A stretch of 26,699 bases of DNA from Betaproteobacteria bacterium (GTDB lineage: Bacteria > Pseudomonadota > Gammaproteobacteria > Burkholderiales > Casimicrobiaceae): contig PLYG01000565.1 in the NCBI GenBank assembly GCA_003153335.1, forward strand, positions 31,996 through 58,694, given 5' to 3'. This document shows, one piece after another, positions 9,201-15,829 of this stretch (within the stretch, counting starts at the first letter, position 1; each line of letters begins with the position of its first letter). Below the pieces are notes generated by a model. It was given only the letters and a program-made list of their open reading frames with translations. It had not been told where the DNA came from and ran no database searches. Position numbers and translations under genes: made by a program.

Positions 9201-11105
9201 AGCCGGGGCGTGAAGACGCCGGTGAGCACGCCGGTGACCAGTGTGGGCACCGATGGGGCGCTGAGCTTCGACGTGGGCATTCTGGCGCCGGGCTTCAACC
9301 TGTTCACCGCCGAAGCCACGCAGACCGATGCGCCGGCGGGCACCACCGCCCCGGTGCTCAAGAGCGGCACCGTGGCGGCATACGTGCGCGACGGGACCGC
9401 CATCGAGGCCACGCTGATCACCAAGCCGGCCACCGGGCCGGCACCGCTGCACGGCAACGTGGGCGCATGGCCGGTGAACAGCGCGCGGCTGGCCGACATC
9501 GGCGAGGTGCAGGTCCATGTCTCCGACGACGGCAGCACCGGCTGGACCCGCGTGGTCGATGCCAAGAACGTGCCGACGACGGCGATCTTCACCGCGCAGG
9601 TGCTCACCGGCGAGAGCAAGAAGTTCTACAAGGCGACGGTGAAGAACCGCTGGAGCGGACTGACCACCGACACCACGGTGGGCACGTTGCAGTCGTTCAT
9701 CATGCCGGCCCTGCACATCGAGGGGTCGAAGGCAACGCTGGTCACCCGTCCGGTGACGCTCACCGCCGTGGCCGACAACATGGACGCCAGCACCATGACC
9801 TTCACATGGGAAGTGCGCTACGGGGTGTACGACAACAACCCGACCACCTACACCGGGCCGACGATGACCTTTACCCCGAGCAAGGCCGGCACGCTGTCGG
9901 TGGTGCTCGCGGGCAAGCAGACCAACGCCCCGGAGGGCAATGCGCTGGCGACCAAGGTGGCCTACTACAGCGTGCTGGTGGTGCCGCCGAAGATGCCGAA
10001 CCCGTCGGTCACCGGACCGACCATCGTCGAGGTGGGCAAGGCGTACACGTGGACCGGCATCCAGCCGCCGCCGTTCCCGACCAACCTGACCACCGATCTG
10101 GTCGTCAAGAGCCAGTGGATTATGCCGGACGGCACGATCCAGACCGGTAACCCGGTGACCTACACGATGAAGGCGGGCGACCAGCAGAAGGTGCGGTTCG
10201 AGTCGTGGTTCGACGGCTACACCGAGAGTCTGTCGTTCGGCGACCATGTGCTGCAGCCGTGGACCTACCAGTGGCCGGCGATGGCGATGCGCATGACGGT
10301 GCTCAGCCCCTACGCCCCGGCGCGGGTGCAGTACACCGCCGGGCTGGCCAGCGCCATGAACATCAGCCTGCTGCACGGCGAGACGCTGGGCTATGCGTGG
10401 AGCTTCCCGCAGGGCGCGACGGTGATCAGCCAGAGCGCGGGCACGGCGGTGGTCGAGTACCCGACGGTGGGGACCTATCAGGCCAGCGCCGTGATCAGCG
10501 ACTCGCGCGGCAACAGCAGCACGGTGACTTCGGACGCCGTGGTGGTGCTCCCGACCCGGCAGCTTGAGTTCAACCTGACGCTGGCCTCCAGCGACCGGTG
10601 GAACCGGCCGCCGGGCCCGGTGATGGCGCGCACGCAGGTCACCCAACTGCCGTTGAACGATGCGCCAGCGGGCGTGACCTTCTTCGTCGATGGCACGCAG
10701 GTGGGCAGCGAAGTGCCGGCCGGGGCCAATCTGAGCCTGCCGACTCCGGGTACCTACTCGGTGCGGGCAGTGTTCCGCTCGGTCAAGGGCGCGACCGCCG
10801 AGGTGACGCAGGCGATCACCATGGCGACCGGCGACGATCCGGTGTGCACGCTGAAAAAGAATGGCAACGGCACCACGTCGCTGTGGTTCCAAGCCACCTG
10901 CACGGTGCAGCGCGGGAACGTGGTCGGCTATACGTGGAAGGTCAACGGCACGACGCAGCAGGTGTCGTCGAACACGCTGAGCTTCACGGCAACCAACATC
11001 GCCAGCGCCAGCACCATCGAGGTCACCGCCACCACCGACAAGGGCCAGAAGGGTGGCGCTCTCTACAACATCGGCAGTGGCGGTAGCGTGCCTGTCAACC
11101 CGTAG
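3261..11105 (+). CDS. Giant exported protein of 2,614 aa with NBR1-like FW, FN3 and Ig-like domains
   Basis: The N-terminus carries a long basic region and then a Sec signal (hydrophobic core about residues 48-66, AQA cleavage near 73). Five NBR1-type FW Ig-like domains follow at about 77-208, 212-345, 351-474, 477-607 and 613-730. Their marks are FVSQxxPATM, an NTG/NAG...W motif and a TVAPG...F.VTAP strand; the fourth is divergent. Next come an FN3 plus Ig-like unit (736-953), a sixth FW-like domain (about 955-1078), four tandem FN3 plus Ig-like units of about 183 residues (1084-1823), and a C-terminal module (1824-2614). The Ig-like halves carry DPN and D(K/R)GGA motifs. The last part is paralogous to the gene at 2-1876. 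No catalytic motif or LPxTG/autotransporter domain was seen. The start is uncertain: GTG 3261 has no clear ribosome site, and TTG 3303 (after ggtgac) is an alternative. A surface or secreted adhesin is likely by architecture only. Confidence 0.88.
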   Translation: MPYAPEDQLIIGDTLDTRPFAPLTTAFSISRHFIGGALRRARARLLAASIGHALLVIAASTLLYVIGAPPAQAQDASFAGTLVSQNLPATMEAGKQYPITVQWQNTGTKSWTNDNIQMDAWGPYKAPSDPSVSNSWGASSNEYQTYHNYTGLHGPNWGFITVAPGEVASFTLVITAPNVPGDFKFTTALFDYDTGNQAFSAAASVTITPSVAFVSQTIPATMQVGKTYPVTVRWQNAGSGDWTSDNTYQYYYWPYLGSVSEAGSTTIGPGGSSSQQLLDASQGFTTVSAGGIATFTYFVTAPTTPGIFKFVSELNSYTYVYDAASDNYLSNNIDGFGPQVWVTVTPASLGGSFAAQSVPQAVRVGVAAPATVTMTNSGRLPWVGGQQWLVLGANPDDRARDSYGFYPGPWPTGGWGTTTVQIPAGTTVAPGASYTFSLTLTAPDANSARYSFGASMGSADGLFGAYTPTVNVWPSLAMDGATPSDIQVYDAPAGTSSKNSWNTDSICFYNSGETEWLNGSQWLEVRRVISGALDHPWPDNNWGLANYKFQFGDGNAVGIGERYCAYSWSYSSVGNFVMPATPGAYTLEATMMNASGPFGTPQSITVNATAPASAQFVSQSVPDSVPANSSFPVSVTMKNTGPAPWTFETLIDLMPQPNMTHLFPQDGWGNFWTGDQQIPYGTTVQPGDSYTFNWQAMAGGINGLFAFTGTLLDSNTGFHFDTPTPVTYIAVTGGVSVPQAQVTNVQATKGTQTGQVTVTWSNSTDPAVDHYKVQSSGGDPTLDSNNWHDQANGTDGTVGVVMQADSAIDAYSISQGGDGWFRYYVWACDRDERQCTSSLNDWATPMDFGYPNLPPNYADATLTATGGAASAPVTPYVLDPNAQAGQNESYTFAVLTQPAGGEGTATVVNNQLMWSPPAGGFTGPTYFLFTVTDHGGASVDGIANVNGGQGTFANLGDRGAVTLDLPDTIQAGQTYPMLVRINNTGHTDWTGTYTMQLAGDIAAPSGLSVDNWLNSWGFTDRLGNPGLGAANITTLTLPVTAPATNGTYTFSGQIADGSNSLLPLAGVSKSVTVVGGIPADPSAPTAPPSNVGATAGTITGNVRITWAAVGGAVSYNVYADGTLISDRAITAANFNVATNTATAVVYTVRSVNGVGTESADSAGASGYPNIPPTSTSAALTANSVTAATPVTPSTIDPNTLTGASETFTYTIATQPAAGQGTASVANGKLSWTPPSDGSFSGATSFTYSAADKAGATVVGTASVTVTAAAPNAPANLTASQGSVTGAVHLAWTAAAGAARYDVYAAGAKVNTAALTTTTYDAANSNPASMTYTVRAVSAAALESADSADASGYPNLAPTATSAALSAAPDAASAAVTPDVTDPNTAAGKTEVFTVTVTSQPSAGSASVVEGGLVWTPAPNHAFSGTTTFGYRIADKGGATVNGTATVSVSGSAPSAPGNVRATQGTLTNAVQVTWNAVTGAAGFNIYAAGSKRNTAPITGTAYTDYPVASATPVAYTVRNVNGAGGESTNSTAATGYANIAPTSTSATLTANASANSAAVAPVTVDANVSAGQSDAFTYSIVGQPPAGEGSAVVMANKLVWSPPSGHGFVGTTSFTFRATDRGGAAVTGTASVSVTVAPAAPATAPGGLAASQGTVTNAVRLSWLGRSGASSYNAYQAGVKLNTEPITGLTYDAANTSVTRVSYTVRSVNSAGAESADSVSVQGYPNIAPTATSVHLTASTLVGSVAVAPTVEDPNVAAGEAETFTVTITDQPSNGTASVSASKLAWTPGTGSVAGVVSFGYSVTDKGGASVSGTATVTVSFVAVAPVAITFAPSAGLVPVNGGNYLTYSGTNVAGMVTVTGPVGGMTARISLNGGAVQSLQTTGTSLLTMVKTENAVVGTAQTYHIEVTPTKGVNSPTVADYSFDVKPRGAFLLLRPLLGANSSAPATVTASLGLPAIGGAFTYDAGKQGAWSVQLYSLNSRGVKTPVSTPVTSVGTDGALSFDVGILAPGFNLFTAEATQTDAPAGTTAPVLKSGTVAAYVRDGTAIEATLITKPATGPAPLHGNVGAWPVNSARLADIGEVQVHVSDDGSTGWTRVVDAKNVPTTAIFTAQVLTGESKKFYKATVKNRWSGLTTDTTVGTLQSFIMPALHIEGSKATLVTRPVTLTAVADNMDASTMTFTWEVRYGVYDNNPTTYTGPTMTFTPSKAGTLSVVLAGKQTNAPEGNALATKVAYYSVLVVPPKMPNPSVTGPTIVEVGKAYTWTGIQPPPFPTNLTTDLVVKSQWIMPDGTIQTGNPVTYTMKAGDQQKVRFESWFDGYTESLSFGDHVLQPWTYQWPAMAMRMTVLSPYAPARVQYTAGLASAMNISLLHGETLGYAWSFPQGATVISQSAGTAVVEYPTVGTYQASAVISDSRGNSSTVTSDAVVVLPTRQLEFNLTLASSDRWNRPPGPVMARTQVTQLPLNDAPAGVTFFVDGTQVGSEVPAGANLSLPTPGTYSVRAVFRSVKGATAEVTQAITMATGDDPVCTLKKNGNGTTSLWFQATCTVQRGNVVGYTWKVNGTTQQVSSNTLSFTATNIASASTIEVTATTDKGQKGGALYNIGSGGSVPVNP
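3489..5450 (+). repeat. Five consecutive NBR1 FW-like domain repeats (protein level)
   Basis: Successive segments begin FAGTLVSQNLPATMEAGKQY, VAFVSQTIPATMQVGKTY, GSFAAQSVPQAVRVG, a divergent fourth (LAMDGATPSDIQVYD) and AQFVSQSVPDSVPANSSF. Each is followed by a short strand with NTG, NAG or NSG and a Trp. Each is roughly 120-135 residues. The repeats are diverged at DNA level, so they are old duplications. Confidence 0.7.
6510..8730 (+). repeat. Four tandem FN3 plus Ig-like units, about 550 nt each
   Basis: Units begin near 6510, 7066, 7612 and 8173. Each starts with an Ala/Pro-rich linker and an AT/AS-x-G-T/S-(I/V)T core strand. A YTVR-(S/A/N)-VN/VS strand follows, then GYPN(I/L)(A/P)PT or GYANIAPT, a DPN or DAN turn, a W(T/S)P strand and D(K/R)(A/G)GA. 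A related but longer unit lies at about 5466-6119. The units are not identical at DNA level. Confidence 0.7.
9231..11105 (+). repeat. C-terminal module duplicated from/with 2-1876
   Basis: The reading PVTSVGTDGALSFDVG at 9231 matches PVTTIGSDGAVSFDVG at base 2. Similarity continues to both stop codons, with both segments exactly 1,875 nt long. Several stretches are nearly identical at DNA level, for example around SSDRWNRPPGPV (about 1360-1395 and 10588-10623). The orientation is direct, 9.2 kb apart. Confidence 0.85.
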
Positions 11106-11124
11106 CAGGGCACCGCGCAAGAGA

Positions 11125-11154
11125 CGACAGGCCCGGTTCTTACCGGGTCTGTCG
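11125..11154 (+). terminator. Terminator hairpin after the giant gene
   Basis: CGACAGGCCCGGT (11125-11137) pairs with ACCGGGTCTGTCG (11142-11154) around a TCTT loop; the stem is 13 bp with one G-U pair. It starts 20 nt after the stop codon. The T-tract is short (cattt), so efficiency is uncertain. It could also serve the convergent gene ending at 11165. Confidence 0.65.
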
Positions 11155-11164
11155 CATTTGACTG

Positions 11165-11557
11165 TCAGGCACTCCGGTCTATTGCCGCGCAGAACAGCAA
11201 GAAGGATGCTCCAACGATACTCAGGATCGTCAGGGTCATCCCGAAAACACGGAACCGGTAGCGCTCGTTGATCTGACTCACACCATATGCGTGTGAACTG
11301 CGCCCGAGGAGGAGGCTGAGCCCCAGCCCGTGAACGAGCATTGGAGCGGCGCCGCCGACCTCGACGAAGGAAAAGAGGATCAGGCCCAGCGGCACAAATT
11401 CCGCGAAGTTCCCATGCGTCCGGACCGCGCGCACGAGCGCCGGGGCGCCAGCGTCTCCTAACGCACTCCGATGACGTTGTCGCATCCGGAATATACGGGC
11501 GCTCAGCCCTACAAACAGCAGCGCGAGGACTGCCGCATAAATCGGGACGATGTGCAT
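11165..11557 (-). CDS. MAPEG-family integral membrane protein
   Basis: The product is 130 residues with about four hydrophobic helices. The N-terminus MHIVPIYAAVLALLFVGLS leads into RHRSALGDAG and then a RAVRTHGNFAEFVPLGLIL block, the hallmark of the MAPEG family (membrane-associated proteins in eicosanoid and glutathione metabolism). A HAYG motif and C-terminal helices follow. I chose the ATG at 11557 because family members begin right before this first helix; the frame extends 17 codons upstream to an ATG at 11608 but that adds a non-conserved stretch. Bacterial members are usually small inner-membrane proteins, some with glutathione transferase activity; the actual substrate here is unknown. 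It is convergent to the giant gene and shows no operon partner. Confidence 0.9.
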   Translation of the reverse strand: MHIVPIYAAVLALLFVGLSARIFRMRQRHRSALGDAGAPALVRAVRTHGNFAEFVPLGLILFSFVEVGGAAPMLVHGLGLSLLLGRSSHAYGVSQINERYRFRVFGMTLTILSIVGASFLLFCAAIDRSA

Positions 11558-11820
11558 GGCCGGCAGTTTAGAAGAAATGCACGGACTTAAACCGTCAGGA
11601 CCAAACACGAATGCCGGTTTCTGACTCGTGGTCCAACCACGCCGCGCGCAGCGTCACGCAACCTCGGGCGCGATTCGCTTTGTTCGAGCGGGCCACACGT
11701 AGCCGGGAGCGCCGACCTTGCAATGGGGACGCGGTTGCTCATGTCTCATGCGCCGGGCCTTATCGAGGCGCGCAGGGCATCTCCTTGGCAATGCCTCACC
11801 CCACAACCCAAGGAGACACC

Positions 11821-12534
11821 ATGTCTGCAGTAGCTAGTCTGACCAGCCCCATCGAACGTGCGATTCTGATCCTGCAACGCACGCAAGACGGCGATCACCT
11901 TGCACTGAAGCATCTGTACCTGCTTCAGTGCATCATCAATGCCGATCCGTTCACTCTCACCTCCGCCAACGAAGCCGCATTCGACGACCTGTTCCAACAA
12001 GTCAGCGATGGCAGCTACGTTTACCAGAAGCAGTGGATGTACGGCATCGAGAATCTGACCCGCAACCATCAAGGCTACATCCTCTGGCGCGGCAAGGTAA
12101 TCGAGCACTACTCGTTCAACGACACGGATCGCGAACGAGCCGCCGCCGAGGAACTTGCTGCACGCTGTCGCTTCCTCGAACAGCAGGGCATTCCGGTCAG
12201 TTCTCGCACCACGACCGATCCGGTGTACTCCACCGCGCCCGCCAACGGCCCTTACCTCCCGCTGCTCTACCAGCTCTACACCATCGCTCGCGAGAACGAC
12301 AAAGCTGTTGGCGCCATCTTCAATCTCACAACCGGGCAAGCCCGTGCCATGCATTTTGCCGATGGCCAGCTTGTATGTGCCGATTTCGAAGATGCATTCG
12401 AGGCGTACCACGGCTGCGGATTTATTCGCCAGAACGCCACCTGCAGCGGCGCCTTCGATACCTACGCCGAAGTCGCTGCCCTGCTCACATCGGGCGGCTT
12501 CACCCCGGAGGGCGTCCTGCCGTTCCTCGTCTGA
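11821..12534 (+). CDS. Hypothetical protein, first gene of a four-gene operon
   Basis: The frame is open upstream, but the ATG at 11821 has a strong ribosome site (aaggagacacc) and gives 237 residues. The protein is soluble and slightly acidic, with no signal or membrane segment. The middle part (about residues 80-125) reads RNHQGYILWRGKVIEHYSF and then an Ala/Glu-rich helix. The C-terminal half contains scattered Cys (CADFEDAF, GCGF, ATCSG). I do not recognise the family. It is followed after 33 nt by the next gene in the same direction. This style of run of small soluble proteins with good ribosome sites resembles cargo of plasmids or integrative elements, which is inference. Confidence 0.8.
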   Translation: MSAVASLTSPIERAILILQRTQDGDHLALKHLYLLQCIINADPFTLTSANEAAFDDLFQQVSDGSYVYQKQWMYGIENLTRNHQGYILWRGKVIEHYSFNDTDRERAAAEELAARCRFLEQQGIPVSSRTTTDPVYSTAPANGPYLPLLYQLYTIARENDKAVGAIFNLTTGQARAMHFADGQLVCADFEDAFEAYHGCGFIRQNATCSGAFDTYAEVAALLTSGGFTPEGVLPFLV

Positions 12535-12567
12535 CCCGATTCACTCAACATTCTCGGGAGAATATCC

Positions 12568-13032
12568 ATGCACCACATGGCCACCAGCCTCGTGCGGCAG
12601 GGCATCGACCAAGCCGGCGCAATCCACGGCGATGGTTACGAAATAGTGGCGTCCATTCCCGGCCGATGTTTTTCGTATCGCTTGTTCGGGGAAAAGATGC
12701 TGGCCAATGCGCGCGTCGTCCGGAAGTATCTCTACATGCCCGGCCCGTTCGATGCTGCCGCTGGTCTCAACAGCAAGATCGAGGAAATCTACAGCGTCTG
12801 GGTCGGCTGGGAGGAATACAACCCGCAGTTCGAGGCTCTGTATGACGCCCTGCCACCAAGCATTACGCTGCCGGCTGCCGCATACCGTTGGTCCGATAAC
12901 GCTTTCGATGGCCCCCCCCATTGGTATGCCGAATTCGGGTCTGCTGAAGATGCCGAGGCTTTCGCCTTGACCTTGCTCGCAGCCACTGACGACGAACCGG
13001 CATTGCAACGCAGCAGCACGTTCCTGCAATAG
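12568..13032 (+). CDS. Hypothetical protein, second gene of the operon
   Basis: The product has 154 residues and starts at ATG 12568, with ctcgggagaa as ribosome site; ATG 12577 is a possible second start. It is acidic and aromatic-rich (IEEIYSVWVGWEEYNPQF). It ends in a helix rich in Ala/Glu/Asp (FGSAEDAEAFALTLLAATDD), a strand-helix pattern often seen at the end of small alpha/beta domains. No catalytic motif, signal or membrane segment was seen. The family is not recognised. It shares direction and tight spacing with both neighbours. Confidence 0.8.
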   Translation: MHHMATSLVRQGIDQAGAIHGDGYEIVASIPGRCFSYRLFGEKMLANARVVRKYLYMPGPFDAAAGLNSKIEEIYSVWVGWEEYNPQFEALYDALPPSITLPAAAYRWSDNAFDGPPHWYAEFGSAEDAEAFALTLLAATDDEPALQRSSTFLQ

Positions 13033-13041
13033 CTGCCCACG

Positions 13042-13347
13042 ATGCGACCTGCCGTCAATCTTCCAACCCAAGTCCGCAAGCCGTCCGAAGTTGCCGCACG
13101 CGCCAACATCGATACCGGGTTCAAGTTTCTCGAACTCGCGCAACCGGTGCTGATACTGGCAATGATTGACGCACTGAAAACCGTCTCGGTGCCTGTCGAT
13201 CAGCAGCCGGCCACTACCCACCTCGGCACTCTCGCGCACGCCGCAACTGGCAAGCGCGCGATTTCCGACGAAGGCATGGCTTTCGCTGAAGCCTGCGATC
13301 CCATTTCGATCCTCAACCTCTGCCAATTGTTCGGCACGACAACCTGA
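13042..13347 (+). CDS. Small hypothetical protein, third gene of the operon
   Basis: This is a 101-residue frame starting 9 nt after the previous stop. The ribosome site is weak (tagctgcccacg), so translation may be coupled to the gene upstream. The sequence has helix-forming stretches (FKFLELAQPVLILAMIDALK) and a Cys-containing end (EGMAFAEACDPISILNLCQL). It has no overlap with a better frame, and composition and position favour a real gene. The function is unknown. Confidence 0.65.
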   Translation: MRPAVNLPTQVRKPSEVAARANIDTGFKFLELAQPVLILAMIDALKTVSVPVDQQPATTHLGTLAHAATGKRAISDEGMAFAEACDPISILNLCQLFGTTT

Positions 13348-13369
13348 CCCCCCTTCAAGGAGCATCTAC

Positions 13370-14434
13370 ATGTATACCAAAGCCCAACTGCAGCCTCTGC
13401 TGGACGCAATCGAACGCGTTCTGAACAACGAAGACAATGCAGGCTGCAGCGACGATCTCACCGTCATCTCACTCTCTGCCTGCAACGATCTGCGCACCGC
13501 CGTCGATGCGCTGCCGAAAGTGCAAATTCTGCACCTCGGCATGCACGATCACCGCCACGGCGTCTCGACGCAGATGTTTCTGGTTCCCGAGGGCTTTCTC
13601 TTCAACGATGATCGCTTCAAGGAACTGCTCGTCGAAGACTTCGAACCGGACCTCGACGAATCACTGCGTGTCCTGCCGATTGCCGACAACGAAGTGTGGG
13701 TCATCCGACTCCACGACCCGAAGGCTTGTATCCGGGTCGAGTTCGACCTGGCCTTCTTCGGCGGCGACTACGATGCGGTGGGTGACTTCGCGTACGTTCC
13801 GTTGCGCGCGGTAGATGAGCACGGATCGGTTGTTGATGCCTTCAAAGCGCTCACCGGCCACAATCCGCAGCACATCATCCACTTCTCTGAGGACGAGCTA
13901 TACACGGCCGACGGCGAAGAGTACGTGCCCGATCCCGTGCCGGCACAAGGAGCCGCGAGCGACCCCGTCGCCACAGCGGACTACATCGGCGCAGTTGTCA
14001 GTCAAGTCCGCCTGCCTAACGGTTCGGTTGTGCCCATCGACGCCGAGGACAAGATCGAGACCAGCATTAACGTCACGGTCTACGATCTGGAGAAGAAGGG
14101 CGAGACGGAATTGGACGAGTTCTTGAGCGAACAAGCGACCGGCCGCCACAACCTGCTTTCGCTCATCGAGCACTTTGTCGAAAGTCGCGATGCCACCGGC
14201 GGCTTGACAGTCACGGTCACCGGCATCATCGACCGCGACATCGCCACGGACGAAGGTCATTCGTTTGCGGTGAACTGCCAGAAGTGCGATAGTCCGCTGC
14301 AAGTTGACGGGTTTTGCCCCGATGCTACCTGTCCGTACAGCAACTGGCCCCAGAACGTGCAACTCGACGATCTGAACTCGATGACAAAACTGAGCGTCGA
14401 AGGCAAATACGGCATCAAGAAGCACACGCGCTAG
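13370..14434 (+). CDS. Hypothetical protein with C-terminal zinc-ribbon-like motif, last gene of the operon
   Basis: The product has 354 residues, with ATG 13370 behind a good ribosome site (caaggagcatctac). It is strongly acidic in the first 200 residues. The C-terminal part holds CQKC and, twelve residues later, CPDATCPY: four Cys in a CxxC...CxxxxC pattern suggesting a zinc ribbon (about residues 304-324). The region just before (ETSINVTVYDLEKKGETELD) looks like a beta-strand/helix domain. The family is not recognised. A nucleic-acid or protein-binding role is possible but only an inference from the Cys motif. It is followed by a strong terminator that is nearly duplicated at 25362. Confidence 0.82.
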   Translation: MYTKAQLQPLLDAIERVLNNEDNAGCSDDLTVISLSACNDLRTAVDALPKVQILHLGMHDHRHGVSTQMFLVPEGFLFNDDRFKELLVEDFEPDLDESLRVLPIADNEVWVIRLHDPKACIRVEFDLAFFGGDYDAVGDFAYVPLRAVDEHGSVVDAFKALTGHNPQHIIHFSEDELYTADGEEYVPDPVPAQGAASDPVATADYIGAVVSQVRLPNGSVVPIDAEDKIETSINVTVYDLEKKGETELDEFLSEQATGRHNLLSLIEHFVESRDATGGLTVTVTGIIDRDIATDEGHSFAVNCQKCDSPLQVDGFCPDATCPYSNWPQNVQLDDLNSMTKLSVEGKYGIKKHTR

Positions 14435-14465
14435 ACCGATCCGGTCTTTTTCCATCAATCCCCTC

Positions 14466-14496
14466 AAGCCCACCGACTTCGTCTTTGGGCTTTTTT
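14466..14496 (+). terminator. Intrinsic terminator of the 11821-14434 operon
   Basis: AAGCCCA (14466-14472) pairs with TGGGCTT (14486-14492). An inner stem GAC-TTC-GTC (14475-14483) is separated by a 2x2 internal loop, and a T-tract follows. A near copy closes the second hypothetical operon at 25362. Confidence 0.85.
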
Positions 14497-14656
14497 CATT
14501 TGCATGCAATTTCGCTCGCGTGACACAGATCAATTCACGCTGACGTTGGTTCCGAGAAATGGCCCGCTCGTCATGTGCCACCGTACCGAACCGGTTTGAG
14601 CATCGGAAACAATGCTCTTGGAGTAGTCATAACAAGAAATTTGGACGGACGATTTT

Positions 14657-15136
14657 ATGTTTACAGTAAGCGCCGGGCGTTGCCGCCGCTTCGCCGCCGG
14701 GTCTGGCCGCGTTAAGGGCCGCCAATATGGCATCGCCCAGATCGGGGGCTTGGTGGCCATCTGCATTTTCACCACCGGCGTGCCGGGTATTGCTGCGCTG
14801 CAACTCAAGCTGCTCCAGCAAAGCACCAACGCCCAAACGCGAATGCAGGCGAGTTATCTGGCTGAGGAGCTGGTAAGCCTTGCCGCAGCCGACCGAGCGA
14901 ACGCGTCCTGGTACGCGATCACTGCCGGTACCCCCGCGACCTGTACCGCCACGGTTGCGAAGAGTGGCGTGAGTGACTGGCTGGCCCGTGCGCAGGCAGC
15001 ACTGCCGCAGGCTTCGTCCAATGCGCCCACCACGACCTACCGGACCGACGGCACGTTCCGCGTCACGCTTTATTGGCAACGCCCGCACGAAGCCATGCTG
15101 CATAACCTGCGCTCGGTTGCCAATCTCTACCCATAG
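14657..15136 (+). CDS. PilV-like minor pilin / pilus assembly protein lacking Glu5
   Basis: The product has 159 residues. After a basic leader (about residues 1-25), a single hydrophobic helix leads into GIAALQLKLLQQSTNAQTR, MQASYLAEEL and LVSLAAADRAN. This matches the PilV pattern of GLAALQ...LQ...A.YLA.ELA...RAN. A short beta domain with one Cys follows. The usual prepilin motif G|FTLIE is degenerate: the helix begins QYG|IAQIGG, so the conserved Glu at mature position 5 is replaced by Gly. PilV proteins act as minor pilins that prime type IV pilus assembly. It heads a pilin array in the same direction. The start ATG 14657 has no strong ribosome site. PilV is my best match; a divergent GspI/GspK-like minor pilin is the alternative. 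Confidence 0.65.
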   Translation: MFTVSAGRCRRFAAGSGRVKGRQYGIAQIGGLVAICIFTTGVPGIAALQLKLLQQSTNAQTRMQASYLAEELVSLAAADRANASWYAITAGTPATCTATVAKSGVSDWLARAQAALPQASSNAPTTTYRTDGTFRVTLYWQRPHEAMLHNLRSVANLYP

Positions 15137-15157
15137 CCAATACGAAACCGTTCAATC

Positions 15158-15589
15158 ATTACAACCAGAAAATGCACTTCCTTCGGCTTCACCCTGATCG
15201 AAATGGTGGTCGTCCTCGGTTTGATTGCCGTGCTGGCCAAGGTCGCCCTGCCAAGCTATTCGGACTATGTGCGGCGTGGCCGTTTGGTCAGTGCCTTTGA
15301 CGGGCTCGGCAGTTACCGCCTGCAGTTGGAACAGTTCTATCAGGACGGAGGCAATTACAGCGTAACCAATTGCGGCGTGACGGCTCCCGCCGCCACCGCA
15401 TACTTTCAACTGTCCTGCACGCTCACTTCCAGTGGTCAGGGGTTTACTGCAAGCGCGACCGGTCTGAACACGATGGTCGGTTACGTCTACAGCGTGGACG
15501 CATCCAACAACTTCACCACGTCAAAGTATGCCGGGGTCGCAATCAGCCCGGCCGCCACCTGCTGGTGGCAACGCGCAGGCGACTGTTGA
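15158..15589 (+). CDS. PilE-like type IV minor pilin with non-standard start or frameshifted leader
   Basis: The mature part is G|FTLIEMVVVLGLIAVLAK followed by VALPSYSDYVRRGRL, an unmistakable type IVa prepilin cleavage site and alpha1 helix with Glu5. The rest is a beta domain with Cys pairs and the ending CWWQRAGDC. No ATG, GTG or TTG lies in frame before the cleavage site. The in-frame codons back to the previous stop (15134-15136) offer only ATA 15140, ATC 15155 and ATT 15158. I list ATT 15158, which gives a normal basic 10-residue leader. Alternatively ATG 15172 is one base out of frame, so a single-base insertion or sequencing error may be present. The first in-frame ATG (15203) would remove the leader and half the conserved site. 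The length after cleavage is about 134 residues, normal for PilE-like minor pilins. Confidence 0.75.
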   Translation: MTTRKCTSFGFTLIEMVVVLGLIAVLAKVALPSYSDYVRRGRLVSAFDGLGSYRLQLEQFYQDGGNYSVTNCGVTAPAATAYFQLSCTLTSSGQGFTASATGLNTMVGYVYSVDASNNFTTSKYAGVAISPAATCWWQRAGDC

Positions 15590-15637
15590 CCCAGTTGCAA
15601 TCGTTCACCGAACCCCACCATCTGCCTCAATTCAACT

Positions 15638-15829
15638 ATGAAACCAATAATCAAGCGGTCCGCTGGCTTCACCGGCCCTCTCGATAACCGTGGACTGGTG
15701 GCCGTTCATTCGGTATTCCTTACGCGTCGTTGCTCCGGGCGCTTGTTCTGGCGGGGTGGAATCGGGAAAACCCTCGCTGGGGTTCGTTACTGGGCGATCT
15801 GCGCTCATAGATGCTATCTCCGTGGGTAA
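15638..15829 (+). pseudogene. Remnant of a pilin gene: leader peptide only
   Basis: The reading from ATG 15638 is MKPIIKRSAGFTGPLDNRG. The first twelve residues are a typical basic prepilin leader ending in G|FT, but the hydrophobic alpha1 helix is missing and the rest is unrelated until the stop at 15829. The ATG is 48 nt after the stop of the preceding pilin, comparable to the 55-nt gap before 16681. It is best read as a pilin gene truncated just after its cleavage site by deletion or insertion. Confidence 0.45.

Noticed and set aside
8211..11120. A 969-codon open frame on the reverse strand opposite the giant gene
   Set aside because: It is the antisense shadow of a very high-GC3 coding region: Arg/His/Gly/Ala-rich with no domain pattern, while the forward frame has clear FN3/Ig-like repeats and a paralogue.
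14530..14829. Reverse frame whose end reads like a plausible protein tail (SDAQTGSVRWHMTSG)
   Set aside because: Most of it is antisense to the PilV-like gene, and the tail alone is too short to assign.
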